The notes under the pieces are model-generated. The model ran no database searches. It was not told the DNA's origin and saw only the letters and a list, made by a program, of their open reading frames with translations. Of a DNA stretch of 64,000 nt, positions 57,362-64,000 are shown in pieces; position 1 is the first letter of the stretch; the number at the start of each line of letters is the position of its first letter. This stretch comes from Inia geoffrensis (lineage: Eukaryota; Chordata; Mammalia; Artiodactyla; Iniidae). The translations under genes were made by a program, and so were the position numbers. The stretch lies in contig CM070900.1 in NCBI GenBank assembly GCA_036417435.1, positions 169,808,815 through 169,872,814 of the forward strand. The letters are read 5' to 3'.

Positions 57362-57930
57362 CTGTATTAGTTACTAATTGCTTCATAACAAACTACCATA
57401 ATGCAGTGACTTACAACAGCACTCATTTATTATCTCATAGCTGTATAGAACAGGAGTCCAGTATGGTGTGGCTGATACTGTGCTTAAAGCATCATAGGAC
57501 TAAAATCAAGGTATTGGCCAGGGCTACACTTCTCCTCTCAAGCTTGAATTCTTTTCCTAAACTCTACTAGTTGTTGGTAGAATTTAGTCCTTTGCAGTTG
57601 TAAGACTGTTGTCCCCATTCCCTTGACACATACCCCACTTTTATCTACATAACAACATTGGCATGTGGTATCCTGATTCTTTGAATCCCTCTGACTTACT
57701 CCTTGGCCATATCTGTCAGATTTCCTTTTCTGCACTGAGAGGGAAGAAAGATCTGCTTTTAAGTACTCATGATTATATTGGCTATACCCATATAATCCAA
57801 GGTATTCTTTCTATTTTAAAGTTAACTGATAAGCAACATTAATTACATCTGCAAAATCCCTTTTGCTGTGTATTATAACATATTCACGGCTATGACACTG
57901 GGCATAAAAGTCATGAAGCCAAAATTCTGT
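57362..57930 (-). mobile_element. MaLR-type solo LTR, antisense
   Basis: The plus strand begins 'tgtattagttactaattgct', followed by 'cttcataacaaactacca' and 'cactcatttattatctcat'. The latter is AATAAA on the minus strand near the LTR 3' end. Later come 'cccatataatccaaggtatt' and 'aacatattcacggctatgac'. It is the same general type as the LTR at 6.9 kb, in the opposite orientation. Subfamily not assigned. Confidence 0.6.
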
Positions 57931-58724
57931 TTATCTTAGTCACAATCCAAGGTTACAATATCAATAAAAGGCAAATGATGTCAGCCCTGATATCAAATTT
58001 GGCTGCATTTCTAATTGGTCAATCAAAGGCAAACTTGTAGTATCCTAATACTATAGCTCATGTGTATAAAGTGAACTGGCTATTTTATGAATAGAATATA
58101 CATACAGAAATAAAACCAATCTAAAAAATGTTGCTGTGAAACAATTGATGACAATATAACACCTTTTTTGCCACTAATTATATAAGGCAGGTTCTAATCT
58201 TATTATCATATACATTTCTGAAGCTGAGTAGAAATACATGTTTGTAGCTATTTGAATGTTCTAAACACATTAAGAATAAATGACAATCAAAAATGAAATT
58301 AAACCATCCAAGGAGCAGAGCTGTATGCCATAAACATAACTGCTATGGAAACAGACAATGTGATCTTGTGGTTAAAATGCATAGCACTCCAAAGTCTGTG
58401 TATAAAAGGCAGTCCTAGGAGATAACTGAGTCATGTTGTCAGTATTATCAAGAGCATTAAGCCTTGATAAGTGTTTGAAGGCTATCAAATAGCATCTATG
58501 TAAATAAAAGAGTGTTTATCTGGGTGGTTAAAAGAGAATGTAGATTACCCTGGGATTTATAGACTGAAACCAAGATGTAAACTTTAAACTTCTTTGTTCC
58601 TGGATTGTTAGCCTCAAGATTGTTCTCCAGAGATTCACAGCACTGCAACAAATCTGTAAGGCTGCAAAATCTTCCACTCTTTGTTTGCAAATCCGCTGGG
58701 TTGTTTTCTCTGGGAGTTATTTTA
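57931..58724. other. No gene seen
   Basis: AT-rich DNA without a nameable repeat. Confidence 0.4.
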
Positions 58725-58736
58725 TTTCTTATTCTT

Positions 58737-59226
58737 TTTTTTTTTTTAACATCTTTATTGGGGTATAATTGCTTTACAATGGTGTGTTAGTTTCTGCTTT
58801 ATAACAAAGTGAATCAGTTATACATATACATATGTTCCCATATCTCTTCCCTCTTGCGTCTCCCTCCCTCCCACCGTCCCTATCCCACCCCTCCAGGCGG
58901 TCACAAAGCACCAAGCTGATCTCCCTGTGCTATGCGGCTTCTTCCCACTAGCTATCTTGTTAGTGTATATATGTCCATGCCTCTCTCTCGCTTTGTCACA
59001 GCTCACCTTTCCCCCTCTCCATATCCTCAAGTCCGTTCTCCAGTAGGTCTGTGTCTTTATTCCTGTCTTACCCCTAGGTTCTTCATGACATTTTTTTTTC
59101 TTAAATTCCATATATATGTGTTAGCATACGGTATTTGTCTTTCTCTTTCTGACTTCACTCTGTATGACAGACTCTAGGTCTATCCACCTCATTACAAATA
59201 GCTCAATTTCGTTTCTTTTTTTTTTT
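58737..59226 (-). mobile_element. Young-type L1 3' end, 5'-truncated, antisense
   Basis: The reverse of the L1 tail seen at 1-451, with the last ORF2 codons at about 59100-59226, the 3' UTR and a T-run at 58737-58747 representing the A tail. Direct repeat 'tttcttattctt' at 58725-58736 and 59227-59238. Confidence 0.93.
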
Positions 59227-59248
59227 TTTCTTATTCTTAAATAAGAGG

Positions 59249-60000
59249 TGATTTGCACACTTGTGAAACCATGCACCTCAGTTTGGGACATGAACCCACA
59301 AGTTGGGACTCGAACCCAGCCTAGATTGGGACTTGAACCCTGCCAAAACCCTGACTGGGACTCAAACCCACGCAGGAGGAACTCAAACCCGGCCAAAACT
59401 CAAACTGGGACTTGAACTCACGTGGCTAGGACTCAAACCCAGCCAAAACCCACAGTCTTCCAACTGAGATCACACACCTGGTTTCAGGACTTAATGGAGC
59501 TCAGGTTCTTGATGTCTCATCACAGAAAGAATTCAGTGAGAGACAAAGTGATAGGTAAGAAGTGGATTTATTTAGAGATAAACACACTCCATACACAGAG
59601 TATGGGCCATCTCAGAAGGCGAGAAAGGCACCAGGGTATAAGGTTGTCAATTTTTATAGGGGTGGGTAATTTCATAGGCTAATTAGTGGGAGGAGTATTC
59701 TAGCTTTTTCAGGAAGGAGTGGGGATTTCCAGGAATTGGGCCACCGCCCACTTTTTGATCCTTTTGGTCAGTCTTGGAACTGTCCTGGTGCCTGTGGGTG
59801 TGTCATTTAGCTTCCTGGTATGTTACAGTGAGCTCAAGATCTAGTGGAATTTGACTTGTCTGCCATCTTAGATCCATTTGGTTCTAATCAGTTTATGTCA
59901 TGTCCTTGGGCTATGTCATTCTTTCAAAGGTTGTGCCCAGCCTCCTCCCCTCCTGTTTCACTTGTACTTTGACTTCTCTCTTTAAGAGAGATGATATACA
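59249..60000 (-). mobile_element. ERV1-type solo LTR, minus strand
   Basis: On the minus strand the LTR starts TGTATATCATC at 60000. It has a GC box (CCGCCC on plus near 59745), a TATA box (TATAAAA, 59658-59652) and AATAAA at 59572-59567, about 80 bases after TATA. A U5-like part carries seven repeated motifs. This U3-R-U5 layout is of the gammaretrovirus-like class I type. No gag, pol or env is adjacent, so it is a solo LTR. The left edge (near 59249) and target duplication are uncertain. Confidence 0.72.
59285..59440 (-). repeat. Seven-fold B-box-like motif array in the LTR U5 region
   Basis: Motifs of the form 'gggactcgaaccc' on the plus strand start at 59285, 59305, 59328, 59357, 59378, 59407 and 59428. 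On the minus strand they read GGGTTYRAGTCCC-like. The copy at 59305-59317 matches the Pol III B-box consensus (GGTTCGANTCC). Spacing alternates 20-21 and 23-29, which suggests a dimeric repeat of about 50 bp. Confidence 0.8.
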
Positions 60001-60539
60001 CTTATTAATATCCTGGATTTTCTCTTGTGGGCCACTATGAGGAAAGAAATTGATATAATGTGTTTTCAAGTAGAATGCTTATGTATACACTAATTCCTTA
60101 TGTGGAAACCACAACATTTCTCTTCCTCAAAACAACAGAAAAAAGCAACAACAGAAAAAAGAAGAAACTTTTACTACTTTATTTTTTAAAATAGCAAATA
60201 TCAGAATGTGCAGCAGTTTTCATTGTTAACAGTTGTTCCATGGTATTTTGTTTTTTTAAATTCTCAATGTAGTAAGCAACTACTTAGCAATTTAAGAAAT
60301 CACCTTTAGAGTTCTTTTCTTTAGAAATATAACCCTTTGTGATTATTTTCTATAGTTAGACTCATTTTATAGGTATAAACAATTGTTTAGAGCTATGAAG
60401 GCATAATCAAATGCAAGATAATTCCTGAGTAAAGATTAACAATATGTTTTTATATTATTAAGAAGTGATCACATAGAAAATGATATATTTTTATATCATA
60501 TAGGAGTCACATAGAGAGGAAGCTTTCAATTAGATGCTG
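60001..60539. other. No gene seen
   Basis: AT-rich DNA. Confidence 0.4.
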
Positions 60540-61080
60540 TATCATTTACACTCCAACCAGGAAAAGAAAAAACACTCAGCGTGTTTGAAACAGAGGGAAT
60601 TCAATGGAGGGTATTCATAACGGAAAGTAGAAAAGCCGAGAAACCAATTGGGTATAGTAAGGAAGCCTAACAAAAAGCTACTACTACTGCAGCCTGGATG
60701 GACAAAATATGCTGCACAGTGTGCTATTTCTAAAGTCCTGGGGCTAGGTCACCAGTCCAACCTGGAACCAAGCTGACTGGCATGTGGAAACTAGAGGCAG
60801 CTGCTAGAGATGCCACCCGATGTGTTAGAGGAGAAGAAATATCCAAGCTTTTCCCTTTTGAGCTCAAAATGCCTTCCAACACCTCTGATTGGCTAAGTCC
60901 AGAAAGAGCAGTCAACTGATAGGGTCCTTGTAAATCAGCCTATAGCACATCCCAGCCAATCAGAAGAAAGCAATAGCTCAGCTAGGAACGGGCCCTGAGG
61001 TCATAAAGGCAAACAACCCAAAGAGCCATATTTAATGAACCTCCAATCACACCACCAGTAAGCCACCTCTGGCACGTTTT
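60540..61080. other. Unassigned segment, probably an old interspersed repeat
   Basis: More GC-rich than its flanks, with three CCAAT-type motifs (ATTGG 60888-60892, CCAAT 60956-60960 and 61043-61047). Phrases such as 'gagctcaaaatgccttccaa' have the feel of an old dispersed repeat, but I cannot name the family. No open frame with recognisable content. A 61-codon minus frame at 60915-60730 is unremarkable. Confidence 0.35.
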
Positions 61081-61127
61081 TAATATTACAATATAGTCTC
61101 TATTTATTCTTGTTCCGAAACAATGTC

Positions 61128-61132
<5 letters not shown>

Positions 61133-61183
<51 letters not shown>
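61133..61183. repeat. (TC)n microsatellite
   Basis: About 25 perfect TC units; likely polymorphic. Confidence 0.97.
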
Positions 61184-61187
<4 letters not shown>

Positions 61188-62094
61188 CTCCCACTCTGTC
61201 TTCCTCACCTCCCCCAAAGCTTAATACTAGTGGATAGAAACTGAAGATTTCAGAGCAACTAGGATTTTGTTTTCTTTTGGGTTTTTTTCTCACAAGTTTC
61301 TATATGTGTAGACTTGGATAGCATCTCTTAATCTCTTGGTGACTCAGTTGATTCAGAGATAAGAAAAAATAGTATCATAAAAAGATAATCTCTTTAATTA
61401 AAAAAAATTATAAAAATCTCGATTATAAGCTTTTCAAATTCTACCTTACTTAAAAATATTTTCTCCTAAGAAATGGTACCCAAGTTAAACCAGGTTAAAA
61501 TACATAGGAAATTACATTTAATAAAATGACAATATCTGAAAATCTAGAAATATTAGAAACTCCAAAATGTTAGCGTTGGTTTACTGTGGTTAGTAAGATT
61601 ATAAGCATGATTTATAGAGTTATATATTCTGCTTTTTGCTATGTTTCTAAAGTTTCTAAAATGAACATATATAATTTAATAGAAAAATAGAAGCAAAAAT
61701 AAAATAATTATATTAGACCTTAGTATTTGCATTTTTGTGCACATGTTCTTGCTTTTATTGAAGTACTCTTAAGAGACAACATATAGCACTTCAAATAGTA
61801 AATATTAAACAAAGGAGAGATAATGCTGAAAGCTAATGCTAAAAAGTAAGCAGTAATGCAATTAGTTGGATTTGTTCTTTTAGACCAGCATCTTCTCCTC
61901 CCCTCAGGGAAAAATCCAGAGTAGCAAAGAGTAGTGAAAGATTTTTAAAGTAAGAACAACCCACATGATCTCAGAAGAAATCATAATAAAGACATAAAAA
62001 AAGCAGAGAGAATGAGAACTTACTCTATTTTGATGTTGATTTGGATTATTGCTCTTTTGGACATAATTTACTTTTAGTGTTAAAATAACCACGA
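61184..62094. other. No gene seen
   Basis: AT-rich DNA without a nameable repeat. Confidence 0.4.
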
Positions 62095-62330
62095 TTTTCC
62101 TTTACTGAAAGTTCACTGTGCTGTGGAATGTGCTCATCTCTTTGTGTATATTCTCTTACAAGAACACTAGGATGTGATAAGTTCTATTAAATTGTTTCTT
62201 TAACAGAAATGGATATTTAGAGAGATTTACTGAGAAATAGTAAAAAAACATACATGAAGTTACACAACCAGAAAGTTACAGAGGGGTAATCAAGTCCAGG
62301 CTTTAACTTAAAAACTTTGCTAAACTATAT
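62095..62330 (-). mobile_element. MIR SINE, antisense
   Basis: 'aagttacacaaccagaaagt', 'gtaatcaagtccaggcttta' and the upstream 'ctttaacagaaatggat' follow the reverse complement of MIR. Confidence 0.65.
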
Positions 62331-62683
62331 GGTTCTCTAGTACCATTGCTAAAAACTTTGGCTAATTATTTTGGTAAATATTCTGATAGAGCTTGACTGA
62401 GCTTGGATAGCTATATGATCATAGTATTTGAAAGAGGTTTTAAGCGCAATCAGGAATTGAGAGGAAAAAAAACAATACAATGATAGATCATACAATTAAG
62501 CTAGATTGCAAAATATTTTAAGAGTAAGGTTTAGATAACTTTATTGACTTTTTTGTTTAAGTTAGTTTATGTTTGGGTTGATGATTCATGTAATCATCTA
62601 ATTAGAAAATAACTGAATCTATAGATTTTTGTATGTTGGAAGAGTAGTTAAAACTTCTAAATTTAACAAAGATAAATGTTCGA

Positions 62684-62714
<31 letters not shown>

Positions 62715-64000
62715 CACATATGAATGCGTCAAAAATAAAAAATGACAAATATATATATATTTTTTTTTTTTTCTTTTTGAAATGGAAAACTAGATCCTTG
62801 TCCTAAGTGAAAAGCCTTCCAGACATATCAAAATTTCTCCTATCAGAGTGTCTATTAGGAAAAGCCAGACAAAGTAATTCAGTTGAGTTGAAGTATATTA
62901 TTTTAAGAACAAAAAAATTTGATCTACCATGTACATTTAATTTTCTTTTCACATTACCAGAAAAAAGAAACAGCAGAGAGGCTTAATCTACCTAATAATC
63001 TTGAATGATCTCTAAGTACATTAATACTTTATTTTATAATCATATAGGAAATGACCTAAAGAAAAAATAATAAAAATATGAGTAATATTAAATTATTTTT
63101 GCATCTCATTATAACTTTAAAATGAAATCTAGAATTGAAACATATGTAATCCATACACGCACATGTATGTTTACATACACAAAGTCATTGATTTCAAGCA
63201 GCGCCTTCATAAAAATTATAGTATGTGCGCATAAACATGCGTTTGAAGTTTCAAATATACTTGATGGCTTGTAGGAATTTTCTCTTTGTTTCTGATAGGT
63301 GGATATAAAGTTTCCAAAGGCAAGCCATCTTTTAGCCAATGAGAGCCTAAAGCATCTTACTGACAGTATATAAGCAAGATGTTTATTAACAAAAATGACT
63401 TTTGTGGTGGCACAATTACCATTCAAAATGTTGAAAAATATGAAGCATCTCTTAACCAAAATTGAGGACAGATGGTGAACAAGCATATTATATAAAAGTA
63501 CAACAGCACAGGGAATATTCAAGTGGGCAGAATGTGATTATGTAAATGAAAAATTCACTTGTAACCAAGAGCACCAAGTACATAGTGAAACAAATCGAAT
63601 TGCTCAACAAAGTATAAAGGATGTTCCTGGATTTATGATCATAGCTTAAAGAGTTAGCCTCTGGAAAAATGAGAAAGCAACTACATATGATCCACACTCC
63701 TCTCACCTAACCTTTTAATATTTCAGTTATTGTAGAATAAAAGGTGCCTCTAAAACAGGTATATCTCTCTTTTCTCTAACTCCACTCTATCATTATCCTT
63801 ATTTTGTCAGATCACTAGTGTCATCTTAGAAAATAATTTGACAGATGGTTGCACATTGAGTTGTAACGTGAATGTTACCTCCACGGTGTTACTGAAGAGA
63901 GATCATGGGAAAAGAGCAATGAGTAATCACCATCACCCACCATTCAAGAAAATAACAAATATATTATACAACGATTTAACCAACAATCTGAAGTATTCAG
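62331..64000. other. No gene seen
   Basis: AT-rich DNA with one (TG)n run. The 137-codon minus-strand frame at 63522-63109 has hydrophobic and mixed stretches but no recognisable domain, in DNA with no other exon sign. Treated as chance. Confidence 0.4.
62684..62711. repeat. (GT)n microsatellite
   Basis: About 14 perfect GT units, followed by a separate AT-run and T-run near 62750-62773. Confidence 0.95.

Noticed and set aside
57075..57377. 100-codon plus-strand frame
   Set aside because: Ends inside a MaLR-type LTR and has no recognisable content.
59285..59440. CRISPR-like array of short repeats
   Set aside because: Motifs are only 13 bp, degenerate, irregularly spaced and inside an LTR of a mammalian genome.
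63109..63522. 137-codon minus-strand frame
   Set aside because: No domain, AT-rich context, no splice or promoter context; length is not exceptional for a 64-kb AT-rich window.

Overview
The window is nuclear DNA of a placental mammal, and most likely of a cetacean or a close relative. The main evidence is the retroposon set. Eight SINE copies have a tRNA-Glu-like head of the CHR type (cetacean/hippo/ruminant). They occur with a young L1 lineage whose 3' ends share one layout. No ruminant Bov-tA or BovB sequence was recognised. Older layers (MIR, L2, MaLR-type LTRs, a MER5A-like DNA transposon, old L1) are those of any eutherian. I found no host protein-coding exon, no RNA gene and no convincing processed pseudogene. 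All long open frames come from L1 or are antisense shadows of L1. The stretch reads as a gene desert or the inside of a very long intron.

Layout: 1-9 kb is AT-rich DNA with an L1 3' end, two CHR SINEs, MIRs, a MER5A-like relic and a MaLR-type LTR. 9.3-11.6 kb is an older minus-strand L1 with a CHR SINE nested in it and marked by a clean target-site duplication. 12.8-14.5 kb holds L2-like sequence and two CHR SINEs. 15,372-23,054 is a 7.7-kb near-complete L1 on the minus strand (here L1-A) and 25,453-32,898 is a second complete but more decayed L1 on the plus strand (L1-B). Each is bounded by its own target-site duplication. They lie head to head around about 2.4 kb of older L2/MIR sequence, so the window contains an inverted repeat with roughly 7.5-kb arms. 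33-38.9 kb is repeat-poor. 39-49 kb carries a MaLR LTR, CHR SINEs, an old L1 tail and MIR/L2 relics. 49-53.2 kb is a rearranged old L1 on the minus strand with a younger L1 tail inserted in it. 55-60 kb has L1 tails, a second MaLR-type LTR and a gammaretrovirus-like (ERV1-type) solo LTR on the minus strand. 60-64 kb is mostly unassigned with two dinucleotide repeats.

The elements work together only as a retrotransposition history. L1 machinery supplied the reverse transcriptase for itself and for the CHR SINEs, as the A-tails and target duplications show. Neither L1-A nor L1-B can encode a full ORF2 protein as read here. The most noteworthy observations are: an apparent 3' transduction at the tail of L1-B that ends at a MIR-derived AATAAA; the head-to-head L1 pair; a 38-bp CpG-rich tandem array in the L1-A promoter region that is nearly absent from L1-B; and a row of seven tRNA B-box-like motifs in the ERV1-type LTR. 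Family names come from recognition of sequence patterns, without a database search. Edges of MIR and L2 relics are approximate.
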